64,000 nt of DNA from Geodermatophilus telluris (lineage in GTDB: Bacteria; Actinomycetota; Actinomycetes; Mycobacteriales; Geodermatophilaceae). Location: positions 124,001 to 188,000 of the forward strand of contig NZ_FMZF01000003.1 of the NCBI RefSeq assembly GCF_900102745.1. The letters run 5' to 3'. The notes under the pieces were generated by a model that did not search any database, had not been told where the DNA came from, and saw only the letters and a program-made list of their open reading frames with translations. Positions 8,979 to 17,059 of this stretch are shown piece after piece; the first letter of the stretch is position 1; each line of letters begins with the position of its first letter. Made by a program: the position numbers and the translations under genes.

Positions 8979-10388
8979 TCAGATCCCCGCCGCCTCGAGG
9001 GCGTGCAGCCACACCTCGGCGACGGTCGGGAAGGACGGGACGGCGTGCGCGAGGTCGGCCAGCGGCACGCGGGCGACGAGCGCGACCGTGGCCGAGTGCA
9101 GCAGCTCCTGCACCCCGCTGCCGGTGATCGTGACGCCGACGAGGACGCCGGCGGCGTCGTCGACGACCAGCCGTGTCGTCCCGCTGAGCCCCTCGCCGAG
9201 TACGTAGGAGCCGGGGACCTCCCCGGTGTCGACGTCGACGACGCGGACGGTGAGGCCGCGCTCCCGCGCCTGCGCGGCGGTCAGCCCGACGGCGCACACC
9301 TGCGGGTCGGTGAAGGTCACCCGCGGGACGGCGTCGCGGCTGGCCCGGTCCCGGGTGTCGCGGCCGGTGACCACGTCGGCGGCGACGCGCGCCTGGTACT
9401 TGCCCATGTGGGTGAGCGGCGCCAGCCCGGTGCAGTCCCCGACGGCGTACAGCCACTCGCCCGGGACGCCGGCGGCGCGCATCCGGTCGTCCACCTCCAC
9501 CGGGCGTCCCGGCTCCAGCCCGACCGTCTCCAGGCCGAGGTCGCCGGTCCGTGGGCGGCGGCCGGCGGCGACGAGCACCTCGTCGGCGGCCAGCTCCTCG
9601 CCGGTGTCCAGCGTCGCGCGCAGCGGCCCGTCGGAGCCCTCGCGGCGGACCGCGGTGAGCCGCGCACCGAGCCGGACGGCGATCCCCTCGGCCTCGAACG
9701 CGTCCCGCACCTGGTCCCCGGCGAACGGCTCCTCCCGGGCGAGCAGGCGGTCGGCGCCCTCGACGAGGGTCACCTCGGCCGCGCCCAGCCGCCGGAAGGC
9801 CTGGGCCAGTTCCAGGCCCACGGCGCCGCCGCCGAGCACCAGCAGCCGCCGGGGCACCTCCTTCGCCGCGGTGGCCGACCGGTTGTCCCACGGGCGGACG
9901 TCGGCCAGCCCGGGCACCGGGGGCAGCACCGCCGGGGACCCGGTCGCGAGCACCACCGCCCGGCGCGCGGTCACGGCCGGGCCGCCCGCGACCTCGACGC
10001 GGCGCGGCCCGGCGAGGCGGCCGGTGCCGCGCAGCAGCCGGACCCCGTGGTCGGCCAGCCACCGCTGCTGCCCGACGTCGTCCCAGGACGAGGTCATGGC
10101 GTCGCGGTGGGCGAGCACCGCGGCGACGTCGGGCGGTGCTCCGGCCCCGACGCCGGGCACCCGCGCCGCCGCGGCCCGCACGTCACCGGGCCGCAGCAGC
10201 GTCTTGCTGGGGATGCAGCCCCAGTAGGAGCACTCGCCGCCCACCAGCTCCTGCTCCACCAGCACGGTGTCCAGCCCGCGGTCGGCGCAGCGGCCGGCCG
10301 CCACCTCCCCCGCGGGACCGCCCCCGACCACGACGACGTCGACCTCGAGCACCTCGAGCACCTCGAGCACCTCGAGCACCTCGGACAC
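8979..10388 (-). CDS. Class I pyridine nucleotide-disulfide oxidoreductase (lipoamide dehydrogenase/mercuric reductase-like)
   Basis: Encodes 469 aa. It has an FAD motif VVVVGGGPAG near residue 18-27, the redox-active pair in GGECSYWGCIPSK (about residues 45-57), an NAD motif VLGGGAVGLELA near 180, VGDCTG near 295 and a dimerisation domain at the end. The usual C-terminal HAHPT-type motif is replaced by AVPSFPTVAE, so the His-Glu pair typical of lipoamide dehydrogenase is absent. I chose the GTG at 10388 because TCGAGGAGG lies 5 nt upstream; a longer frame starts at 10457 without such a site. The first 15 residues are VLE repeats encoded by a 9-bp microsatellite. The protein-disulfide or small-molecule substrate is unknown. 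Confidence 0.85.
   Translation of the reverse strand: MSEVLEVLEVLEVLEVDVVVVGGGPAGEVAAGRCADRGLDTVLVEQELVGGECSYWGCIPSKTLLRPGDVRAAAARVPGVGAGAPPDVAAVLAHRDAMTSSWDDVGQQRWLADHGVRLLRGTGRLAGPRRVEVAGGPAVTARRAVVLATGSPAVLPPVPGLADVRPWDNRSATAAKEVPRRLLVLGGGAVGLELAQAFRRLGAAEVTLVEGADRLLAREEPFAGDQVRDAFEAEGIAVRLGARLTAVRREGSDGPLRATLDTGEELAADEVLVAAGRRPRTGDLGLETVGLEPGRPVEVDDRMRAAGVPGEWLYAVGDCTGLAPLTHMGKYQARVAADVVTGRDTRDRASRDAVPRVTFTDPQVCAVGLTAAQARERGLTVRVVDVDTGEVPGSYVLGEGLSGTTRLVVDDAAGVLVGVTITGSGVQELLHSATVALVARVPLADLAHAVPSFPTVAEVWLHALEAAGI
10344..10379. repeat. Four tandem copies of a 9-bp unit at the start of the flavoprotein gene
   Basis: CTCGAGCAC is repeated four times in register (10344-10379). On the minus strand it encodes Val-Leu-Glu four times immediately before the FAD-binding strand. 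Gain or loss of units keeps the reading frame. Confidence 0.9.
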
Positions 10389-10439
10389 GCGGACCTCCTC
10401 GACCGGTTCCCGTCCCGTCCGTCCCACGCCGCGGCCGGG

Positions 10440-10453
10440 CGTTACGCGTAACG
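10440..10453. promoter_or_regulatory. 14-bp perfect palindrome in divergent promoter region, probable operator
   Basis: CGTTACGCGTAACG is a perfect palindrome midway between the flavoprotein start (10388, minus) and the GH15 start (10508, plus). Its position suits a dimeric repressor acting on one or both promoters. No cognate regulator is adjacent. Confidence 0.55.
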
Positions 10454-10507
10454 GCACCCGGGTCGGCGCGACTGCACAGGCACGACCGCCGACCCCGGGA
10501 GACCGCC

Positions 10508-12337
10508 ATGAGCTCCACCCCGATCGCCGACCTCGCCTTCCTCTCCGACCGGCACTCCTGCGCCCTGGTCGACCGCACCGGCACCGTGGAGTGGTTGTGC
10601 TTCCCGCGCTTCGACGGCCCGGCGGTGTTCGCCCGCCTGCTCGACGACGACGCCGGCCACTGGTCCGTGCACCCCGACGGCGACTGGACGGCGGCCCGCC
10701 GCTACGCCGGCCGCTCGCTGGCGCTGGAGACCACCTTCCGCACCGCCGGCGGCGAACTCGTGCTCACCGACGCGCTCGGGCTCGGGCCGGACAACGGCGG
10801 CCACCGCATCGGCACCGACGCCCCGCACGTCCTGGTCCGCCGGCTGGCCTGCACCGCCGGCGCGGTCGACGTCGTCGTCGAGTACCGGCCGCGGCCCGAG
10901 TACGGGCTGATCGTGCCGCTGCTCTCGCACCTCGACGGCGGGGTCGCCGCGCGCGGCGGCGCCGACTGGCTCGTCCTCACCCTCCCGGGGGCCGCGGCGC
11001 TCGAGGACGGGCAGGCCACCGCCCGGCTGCGGCTGCACGCCGGCGACGTCGTCCACCTCGCGCTGCAGCGCAGCACCCTCGGCGACCCCGAGCCCGCGCA
11101 CGTGTGGTCCCAGCCGGAGCTCGCCGCGCTGCTCGACCGCACGCTGGAGGCGTGGGAGTCGTGGAGCGCGCTGCACCAGACCTACGACGGTCCCTGGGCC
11201 GACCTGGTGCACCTCTCGGGCCGGGTGCTGCAGGGCCTGTCCTACCAGCCCAGCGGCGCGGTGGTCGCCGCCGCGACGACGTCGCTGCCGGAGGGCGTGG
11301 GCGGGGAGCGCAACTGGGACTACCGCTACTCGTGGGTGCGCGACGCCAGCTTCACCATGGAGGCGCTGTGGGTGGCGGCCTGCCCCGACGAGGCCGAGGA
11401 CTTCTTCGCCTTCATGACCACCGCCGGCGCCGGCGGCATCGGCCCGGACACCTCGCTGCAGATCATGTTCGGCGTCGCCGGCGAGCACGACCTCAGCGAG
11501 CGGACCCTCGGCCACCTGCGCGGCTGGCGGGACAGCCGGCCGGTGCGGGTCGGCAACGGCGCCTGGGACCAGCGCCAGGTCGACGTGTACGGCGAGCTGC
11601 TGGGCGCCGCCGCCCGGCTGCGCGACCAGCTCCCCGGGCTCGACGCGGAGACCCGCGCGTTCCTCGCCGCCTGCGCCGACACCGCCGCCGTCCGCTGGCG
11701 GGACCGCGACCAGGGCATCTGGGAGGTCCGCGGCGAGCCACAGCACTTCCTGTACTCGAAGGTCATGTGCTGGGTGGCGCTGGACCGGGCCATCGTGCTG
11801 GCCCCGCAGCTGGGCTGCGAGGACCGGGTCGACGCGTGGCAGAAGGCCCGCGAGGAGATCCGCGACACCGTCCTGCAGCAGGGCTGGAGCGAGGAGGCCG
11901 GCGCCTTCGGCCAGTACTTCGGCTCCACCGCGCTGGACGCCTCCAACCTCATGCTGCCGATCGTCGGGTTCCTGCCGGCCGACGACCCGCGGATGCTCGC
12001 CACCATCGACGCGATCGCCGACCGGCTCACCGACGACCGCGGGCTGGTCTACCGGTACCACACCGAGGAGGGCGTCGACGGGCTGGCCGGTGAGGAGGGC
12101 ACCTTCCTGCTGTGCACCTTCTGGCTGGCCCAGGCCCTCGCGCTGGCCGGGCAGGTGGAGCGGGCGCGGGAGGTCTTCGAGCGGGCCGTCGGCTACGTCG
12201 GTGACCTGGGCCTGCTGGCCGAGGAGGTCGACCCGGCCACCGGCGAGCTGCTCGGCAACGTGCCGCAGGCGTTCAGCCACATCGGCCTCGTCAACGCGGC
12301 GTGGGCGATCGACCAGGCCGAGCAGGCCCGGAGGTGA
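10508..12337 (+). CDS. Glycoside hydrolase family 15 protein (glucoamylase/trehalase-like)
   Basis: Encodes 609 aa from an ATG behind GGGAGA; the frame stays open upstream but without a better start. The N-terminal beta-sandwich region begins IADLAFLSDRHSCALVDRTG, and the (alpha/alpha)6 barrel contains GGERNWDYRYSWVRDASF (near residue 264-281), a GIWEVRG segment near 405 carrying the likely general acid, and EEGTFLLCTFW near 529 carrying the likely base. Length and motifs match the bacterial GH15 group that includes mycobacterial trehalase and glucan/dextran-acting enzymes. There is no signal peptide, so it acts in the cytoplasm, probably on trehalose or short alpha-glucans; the substrate cannot be decided from sequence alone. 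Confidence 0.9.
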   Translation: MSSTPIADLAFLSDRHSCALVDRTGTVEWLCFPRFDGPAVFARLLDDDAGHWSVHPDGDWTAARRYAGRSLALETTFRTAGGELVLTDALGLGPDNGGHRIGTDAPHVLVRRLACTAGAVDVVVEYRPRPEYGLIVPLLSHLDGGVAARGGADWLVLTLPGAAALEDGQATARLRLHAGDVVHLALQRSTLGDPEPAHVWSQPELAALLDRTLEAWESWSALHQTYDGPWADLVHLSGRVLQGLSYQPSGAVVAAATTSLPEGVGGERNWDYRYSWVRDASFTMEALWVAACPDEAEDFFAFMTTAGAGGIGPDTSLQIMFGVAGEHDLSERTLGHLRGWRDSRPVRVGNGAWDQRQVDVYGELLGAAARLRDQLPGLDAETRAFLAACADTAAVRWRDRDQGIWEVRGEPQHFLYSKVMCWVALDRAIVLAPQLGCEDRVDAWQKAREEIRDTVLQQGWSEEAGAFGQYFGSTALDASNLMLPIVGFLPADDPRMLATIDAIADRLTDDRGLVYRYHTEEGVDGLAGEEGTFLLCTFWLAQALALAGQVERAREVFERAVGYVGDLGLLAEEVDPATGELLGNVPQAFSHIGLVNAAWAIDQAEQARR

Positions 12338-12440
12338 GTGCCCTGACGGGACCTCCGTCCCTGACGCCGCCGCCCCTCGCTCACCAGGATGGCCGCAACG
12401 TCCTCCCGTCCCCGGTCGTCGTGGTGCGAGGAGCAGGTCC

Positions 12441-13160
12441 ATGCAGCAGCAGCCGGGGCTACCGGCGGTCGTCGCCGCCGTCCGGGAGGGCGGCAGCGAC
12501 GCCCAGGCGGAGCTGCTCGGCCGCCTGCGGGCCGGCGACCGGCAGGCGTTCGCCGAGCTGGTCGACGCCTGGTCGGGGGTGCTGCTGCGCGTGGCGCTGC
12601 TGTACGTGTCCACCCGGGCCTCCGCCGAGGAGGTCGTCCAGGACACGTGGCTCGCCGTGATCGGCCAGCTGGACCGGTTCGAGGGCCGGTCGTCGCTGCG
12701 CACCTGGGTGTTCCGGATCCTGGAGAACCAGGCCCGCAGCCGCGGCAGCCGGGAGGCCCGCACGGTGCCGTGGTCGACCGCCTTCCTCCCCGACGGCGAC
12801 GGGGCCGACGGCGGCCCGACCGTCGACCCGGCGCGATTCCGCGGCAGCGAGGACCGCTGGCCGCGGCACTGGACCGACGCCGGCCTGCCACGGCCGTGGC
12901 AGCCGCCGCCGGAGGAGGCCGTGGTCGCCGGCGAGGTCCGCCGGGAGCTGCGGACGGCCCTCGCCGAGCTGCCCGAGCGGCAGCGGACCGTGGTGGAGCT
13001 GCGCGACGTCCTCGGCCTGACGTCGGAGGAGGTGTGCGAGCGGCTCGGGATCAGCGCCGGCAACCAGCGGATCCTGCTGCACCGGGGCCGCGCGCGGCTG
13101 CGGGCGCGGCTGGAGGACGTGTACCGCGGGGCACGGGGGGAACCGGACGATGGTGGCTGA
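12441..13160 (+). CDS. ECF-type RNA polymerase sigma factor
   Basis: Encodes 239 aa. ATG follows GAGGAGCAGG. Sigma region 2 spans about residues 30-95 (QAFAELVDAW, AEEVVQDTWLAVI, SSLRTWVFRI) and region 4 about residues 165-225 (ALAELPERQRTVVELRD, LTSEEVCERLGISAGNQRILLHRGR). The linker between them is about 65 residues, rich in Gly, Asp, Pro and Trp, and longer than usual. The downstream anti-sigma gene overlaps it by 11 nt, giving a typical sigma/anti-sigma operon. The inducing signal is not evident. Confidence 0.93.
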   Translation: MQQQPGLPAVVAAVREGGSDAQAELLGRLRAGDRQAFAELVDAWSGVLLRVALLYVSTRASAEEVVQDTWLAVIGQLDRFEGRSSLRTWVFRILENQARSRGSREARTVPWSTAFLPDGDGADGGPTVDPARFRGSEDRWPRHWTDAGLPRPWQPPPEEAVVAGEVRRELRTALAELPERQRTVVELRDVLGLTSEEVCERLGISAGNQRILLHRGRARLRARLEDVYRGARGEPDDGG

Positions 13161-13464
13161 GAACCCGGCACCGGCACCCCGCGCCGCTGCCGACGACGTC
13201 CTGGAGGTCGCCTGCCAGGAGTTCGTCGAGCTGGTGACCGAGCACCTCGAGGGCGCGCTGCCCGAGCCGGTCGACCGGGCGGTCCGCGCGCACCTGGAGC
13301 TCTGCGACCCGTGCGTGGTCTACCTCGAGCAGGTCCGCAGCACGGCCGCCGCGCTGCGGACGCTGCCCCTGCCGACGCTGCCCGCCGCGGCCCGCGAGCG
13401 GCTGCTCGACGTGTTCACCGCCCTGCACGGCGACCCCGCGGAGGGCGGCACCGGCTCCTCCTGA
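13150..13464 (+). CDS. Zinc-binding anti-sigma factor (ZAS-like, soluble)
   Basis: Encodes 104 aa, no membrane segment. The HLELCDPC segment (about residues 48-55) is the HxxxCxxC zinc motif of ZAS-type anti-sigma factors such as RsrA and ChrR-like proteins. The helix before it (CQEFVELVTEHLEGALP) fits the sigma-binding helix of this domain. Its start overlaps the sigma gene by 11 nt, implying coupled and stoichiometric synthesis. A redox or zinc-responsive switch is a family-based inference. Confidence 0.85.
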   Translation: MVAENPAPAPRAAADDVLEVACQEFVELVTEHLEGALPEPVDRAVRAHLELCDPCVVYLEQVRSTAAALRTLPLPTLPAAARERLLDVFTALHGDPAEGGTGSS

Positions 13465-13521
13465 CCACCACCACCGGTCCCGCGCCCCGGCGGCGCCGCT
13501 CCGGGCCGGGACGGGACGCAC

Positions 13522-13540
13522 CCTCCGGCAGGGCCGGAGG
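13522..13540 (+). terminator. GC-rich hairpin after the sigma/anti-sigma operon
   Basis: CCTCCGGC-AGG-GCCGGAGG forms an 8-bp stem with a 3-nt loop, 57 nt after the anti-sigma stop and 40 nt before the next start. No U tract is present. Confidence 0.5.
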
Positions 13541-13579
13541 ACCCTGCCTGGCGACGCGCGGCAGGACTGCACTGGCCGG

Positions 13580-15985
13580 GTGAGCACCCGCACCGTCCCG
13601 GAGGGCCGGGCGGCCCCCGGCACCCGCCCGGGAGCCGGTCCCGTGCGGTCACGCCCGCAGCGGCTGACGACCGACCCGGTGCGCGTGGCGCTCGGTCTCG
13701 TGGTGCTCGGCACCGGCGTGCTCATCGCGCGGCGGGGTCAGCTGCCGGTCCTCGAGCGGGACCTGTTCCGACTCGTCAACGACCTGCCGGCCGCCGTGCT
13801 GCCCGCCGTCTGGGTGGTCATGCAGCTGGGCAACGTGCTCGCCGTCCCGGTGCTGGCGGTCGCGGCCGCCCTCGGACGCCGCCTCCGCGCCGCGCGCGAC
13901 CTCCTGGTGTCGGGGCTGGCCGCCTACGTGGCCGCCGACCTGGTGAAGGCCCTGGTCGGCCGGGAGCGCCCCGGGGGCCTGCCGGTCGGCGCGGTGCTGC
14001 ACGAGGGTCCGGCCGGTGGCGCCGGCTTCGTCTCCGGGCACTCCGCGGTGGCCGCGGCGCTGGCCACGGCCGCCGCCCCCTACCTGACCCGGCGGGGCCG
14101 CCGGGTGGCCTGGACCCTGGCCTGGACCGTCGCGGTGGCGCGGGTCTACGTGGGCGCGCACCTGCCCCTGGACGTCGTGGGGGGCGTGGCCCTCGGCTGG
14201 GCGATCGGCTCGCTGGTGCACTGGCTCGCCGGGGTCCCGACGCGGCAGGTGCGGCCCGCACGGGTCGAGGCGGTGCTGCGGCGCTTCGGGCTGCCGGTGA
14301 CCGGCGTGGCGCCCGCCGCGGTGCGGGCCCGCAGCTCGCAGCCCTTCGAGGCGGTCGACGCCGACGGGCGCCGGCTCTACGTCAAGTACCTGGCGCCGGA
14401 CAGGCACGAGCGCGACCGGCTGTACCGGTGGTGGCGGGTCTTCGCCGTGGGGGACGTGAAGGACGCCGACGCCCTGGCGCCGCTGCACCACCAGGCCGAG
14501 CACGAGGCGGTCGCCGCCCTGACGGTCGAGCGGCGCGGGGTCCGGGTGCCCTCGGTGCTGCTGGCCCGCGGCGCGGACCGGGACGCCGTCGTCGTCCAGG
14601 AGTACGTCGTGGGCCGGCCGCTCGACGAGCTGGCCGCCGGCGAGCTCACGCCGGGCCTGCTCCGCGAGGTGTGGGGGCAGGTCGCCCGCACGCACGCCGC
14701 GCGCGTCGCGCACCGCGACCTGGTGGCCGCCAGCGTGCTGGTGGACCCCGCGGGCCGGCCGTGGCTGGTCGACTTCGGCAACGCCCGGACCGGCGCCACC
14801 GACGACGAGACCGCCGTCGACGTGGCCGAGCTGCTCGCGTCGTTGGCCGCCGCGCCCGGCTCCCCGGCCGAGCCGGCCGTGCTGGTCGCCACGGCGGTCG
14901 ACGTCCTCGGCGACGCCGCCGTCGCGGCCGCACTGCCCTCGCTCACCCCGCTGGCGCTGTCGTGGGAGACCCGGCGGCGGCTGCACGACGACCCCGCCCG
15001 GCTCCGCGCGGTGCGGACCGCCGTCCACGCCCGACTGGACCTGCCCGACCCGGACCGTCCCGCCTTCCCGCCCGCGGGACCGGCCGCACGGGTGCTCGTG
15101 ACCGCCGGGTGTGCCGTGGCCCTCGCGGGGCCCGTGCTCGTCGCCGGGGCGGGGGCCACGGCCGGCAGCATCGGCCCCCAGGGCTGGCGGTGGCTGGGCG
15201 GTGCCCTGCTGCTGGCCGGGGCGGCGTCCCTCGCCCGCGCGACCGCCGTCCGGCACGCCGCCGACCGGCGGGTGTCGGTCGGCCGGGCACTCGTGCTCAC
15301 CCTCGTCGCGCGCAACGTGGGGCTGGTCCGCGGCCGCGACGGCGAGCGCCGGGCCCGGGCGCGGCTGCTGGAGCGCGCCGGGCTGCTGCCGCCGGACGCG
15401 CACGCGGCGGCGGTCCGGACGGCGCTGGCCGGCCTCGGCGGGTCGGCCGTGGTGGCGGTGACGGCACTCGCGCTGGCCGCCGTCGACGGCTCCGTCCCCA
15501 CCTGGCGGTCCCCGGCCACGGTCCTGGCGGCGGCCGCCACGGGCGCGGCCGCGTGGGTGCTGACCGGCGCCGGGCAGCTCGCGGCCCGCCGCGCCGGCTC
15601 CGACCCCGCCCCGCCGCGGGTGCCGCGGCCAACGGGGCCGCGCGAGGACCGGGCGGCCCTGTTCGGCTGGGCGGCCCTGGCCACGGCGCTCGAGGCCACC
15701 GTGCTGGCCTGCGCGCTGTACGCGGCCGGCGGCCGGGTACCTGTCCTCGCCGTCGTGGCCGGCTACGCCGCCCTGCGGCTGCTGTGGACGGCGCTGCCGG
15801 CGGCCGGCCTGCCCGGCGCGCCGGAGGTCCTCCTCCTGCTGCTCCTCGGGGGACTCGGCACACCGGTGGCCGCCGCGTGCGCCGCCGTCGTCGTCACCCG
15901 CTCGCTGACCACCTGGCTGCCGGCCGCCGTCGGCCTGGCGATCGACCGGCGGGCGCGCCCCCACGTGCTCCCCACCTCTCCGTGA
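13580..15985 (+). CDS. PAP2 phosphatase + kinase-like domain + LPG-synthase-like membrane domain fusion protein
   Basis: Encodes 801 aa from a GTG. Residues about 40-210 are a membrane PAP2 acid phosphatase with all three signature motifs: KALVGRERPGG near 120, SGHS near 152 and ARVYVGAHLPLD near 186-197. Residues about 215-490 resemble a lipopolysaccharide-kinase/RIO-type fold with YVKYL (lysine), AHRDLVAAS near 376 and VDFGN near 395. From about 500 to 800 there are 7-8 hydrophobic segments like the lysylphosphatidylglycerol-synthase/AglD-type membrane domain. Such proteins probably act in envelope lipid or isoprenoid-lipid metabolism, but the reaction is unknown. It stands alone between the sigma operon and a decayed gene. 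Confidence 0.8.
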   Translation: MSTRTVPEGRAAPGTRPGAGPVRSRPQRLTTDPVRVALGLVVLGTGVLIARRGQLPVLERDLFRLVNDLPAAVLPAVWVVMQLGNVLAVPVLAVAAALGRRLRAARDLLVSGLAAYVAADLVKALVGRERPGGLPVGAVLHEGPAGGAGFVSGHSAVAAALATAAAPYLTRRGRRVAWTLAWTVAVARVYVGAHLPLDVVGGVALGWAIGSLVHWLAGVPTRQVRPARVEAVLRRFGLPVTGVAPAAVRARSSQPFEAVDADGRRLYVKYLAPDRHERDRLYRWWRVFAVGDVKDADALAPLHHQAEHEAVAALTVERRGVRVPSVLLARGADRDAVVVQEYVVGRPLDELAAGELTPGLLREVWGQVARTHAARVAHRDLVAASVLVDPAGRPWLVDFGNARTGATDDETAVDVAELLASLAAAPGSPAEPAVLVATAVDVLGDAAVAAALPSLTPLALSWETRRRLHDDPARLRAVRTAVHARLDLPDPDRPAFPPAGPAARVLVTAGCAVALAGPVLVAGAGATAGSIGPQGWRWLGGALLLAGAASLARATAVRHAADRRVSVGRALVLTLVARNVGLVRGRDGERRARARLLERAGLLPPDAHAAAVRTALAGLGGSAVVAVTALALAAVDGSVPTWRSPATVLAAAATGAAAWVLTGAGQLAARRAGSDPAPPRVPRPTGPREDRAALFGWAALATALEATVLACALYAAGGRVPVLAVVAGYAALRLLWTALPAAGLPGAPEVLLLLLLGGLGTPVAAACAAVVVTRSLTTWLPAAVGLAIDRRARPHVLPTSP

Positions 15986-16097
15986 CCCGGCGCGCCGGGC
16001 CGGTCGCCCCTCCGCCCACGCCGCCTCTCCGGGTGCGCCGAGGGCACGACGCCCCTGACCTGCGGTTTCTGTCGTACCCCGGTCGTAGGTTCGGTTC

Positions 16098-16489
16098 GTG
16101 GAGCAGATCGGGGAGGACGTGCCGCCGTGCGAGGGTGATCTCCTCGGCCTGCTCGTCGCCGAGCGGCCCGAGCTGCGCCGGCTGCCGGCCGGGCTGCTCA
16201 CGCGTGAGCACAAGGCCGCCGAGCTGGAGCACGTCGCCGTCCTGAAGGCCCGGCTGGCCGCCTACGAGGCGGAGCTGGTGCTGGGGCTCGCCGACGAGAC
16301 TCCCGACGATCTCGACCCGCCGTCCGGTGGCACTTCCACATGACCGCCGACGGCGTGCTGACGGTGACCGCCCCGTCGGGCACCACCCGCGCGACGCGTC
16401 CACCGGGCGTGCGACCACTACCGCCACCCGCCCAGAGCCCACCACCGGAGGACCCGGCCGACCCCGACGACGAACCGCCGCCGTTCTGA
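16098..16489 (+). pseudogene. Internally deleted remnant resembling a DUF222/HNH endonuclease gene
   Basis: The frame from GTG 16098 reads 81 codons. Its region AAYEAELVLGLADETPDDLDPP is like the N-terminal domain of the DUF222 (13E12-type) HNH proteins that are abundant in actinobacteria. In another frame, starting about 16325, the sequence reads RWHFHMTADGVLTVTAPSG and runs to TRPPG and a terminal DEPPPF at 16487-16489, which looks like the C-terminal tail of the same family. The roughly 300-400 central residues, including the HNH catalytic site, are missing and the two ends are out of frame. Family assignment is from memory of the motifs. The alternative is an intact small protein of 81 aa. 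Confidence 0.55.
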
Positions 16490-16555
16490 CCGAGCGGCCA
16501 CCGGCGGACCAGCCGCTGAGGGTGCGGACGCGACGCCGGCGGCTCGGGGACGGGG

Positions 16556-16888
16556 TCAGTCGTGACGGCTGCGCGTGCCGTCCGGTCCGGCCGGGTGTCC
16601 TCGGCCGGCCCGCACCAGGTCGAGGAAGTCACCGACGCGCACGTGCTCCTCGAGCGGGTGCCGGAAGTGCCGGTCGTGGACGACGACGTAGCGGTCGTGG
16701 CGGCCGGCCTGCTCCCGGACGACGTAGCCGGCGCGCTCCAGGTCCGCGACGATCATCTGCACCGACCGCTCGGTGATCCCGACCCGCGTGGCGACGTCCC
16801 GCACGCGCACCTCGGGGTCCATCGCCAGGCTGACGAGCACGTGCCCGTGGTTGGACAGGAAGGTCCACGCCGTCGTGGAGGCGGTCAT
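16556..16888 (-). CDS. Winged helix-turn-helix transcriptional regulator (MarR/ArsR-like)
   Basis: Encodes 110 aa from ATG at 16888; a longer frame to 17005 has a low-complexity Arg/Pro extension and would enter the promoter region. Residues 10-70 form a winged helix: NHGHVLVSLAMDPEVRVRDVATRVGITERSVQMIVADLERAGYV is the DNA-binding part (recognition helix SVQMIVADL), and the wing is REQAGRHDRYVV. No ligand or metal site is recognisable. It is divergent from the sugar ABC importer at 17060, with an inverted repeat between them, so it may control that importer or itself. The start codon has no clear ribosome binding site. Confidence 0.8.
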   Translation of the reverse strand: MTASTTAWTFLSNHGHVLVSLAMDPEVRVRDVATRVGITERSVQMIVADLERAGYVVREQAGRHDRYVVVHDRHFRHPLEEHVRVGDFLDLVRAGRGHPAGPDGTRSRHD

Positions 16889-16951
16889 GCGGTGCAGGCT
16901 ACGGACGGCCCCGGCCGCCGCGGGCGAGCCCGGGCGCCCCGGGTCGGCCGC

Positions 16952-16967
16952 GGGTCGGTAACGACCC
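16952..16967. promoter_or_regulatory. Inverted repeat between regulator and sugar importer, candidate operator
   Basis: GGGTCG-GTAA-CGACCC has perfect 6-bp arms and a 4-nt centre. It lies 64 nt upstream of the regulator start and 93 nt upstream of the importer start, just before a TTGACG box at about 16979. It is a plausible site for the neighbouring winged-helix protein. Confidence 0.45.
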
Positions 16968-17059
16968 CTCTCCGTTCCTTGACGCCGCGTCGAGCGGGGA
17001 CGCACGATGCGCCCTCCGTGCCACCTGCACTCCGACGACGACGTCGAAAGGGCCCACCC

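Noticed and set aside
6068-9127. Very long open frames on the non-coding strand or in a second frame over real genes (also 10442-13177, 13649-16213, 37-2145)
   Set aside because: High GC content removes stop codons in alternative frames. Their translations are Arg/Pro/Ala-rich low-complexity sequence without domains, while the opposite frames hold full protein motifs.
16889-17005. N-terminal extension of the winged-helix regulator to 17005
   Set aside because: The extra 39 residues are low-complexity and would cover the divergent promoter and inverted repeat.
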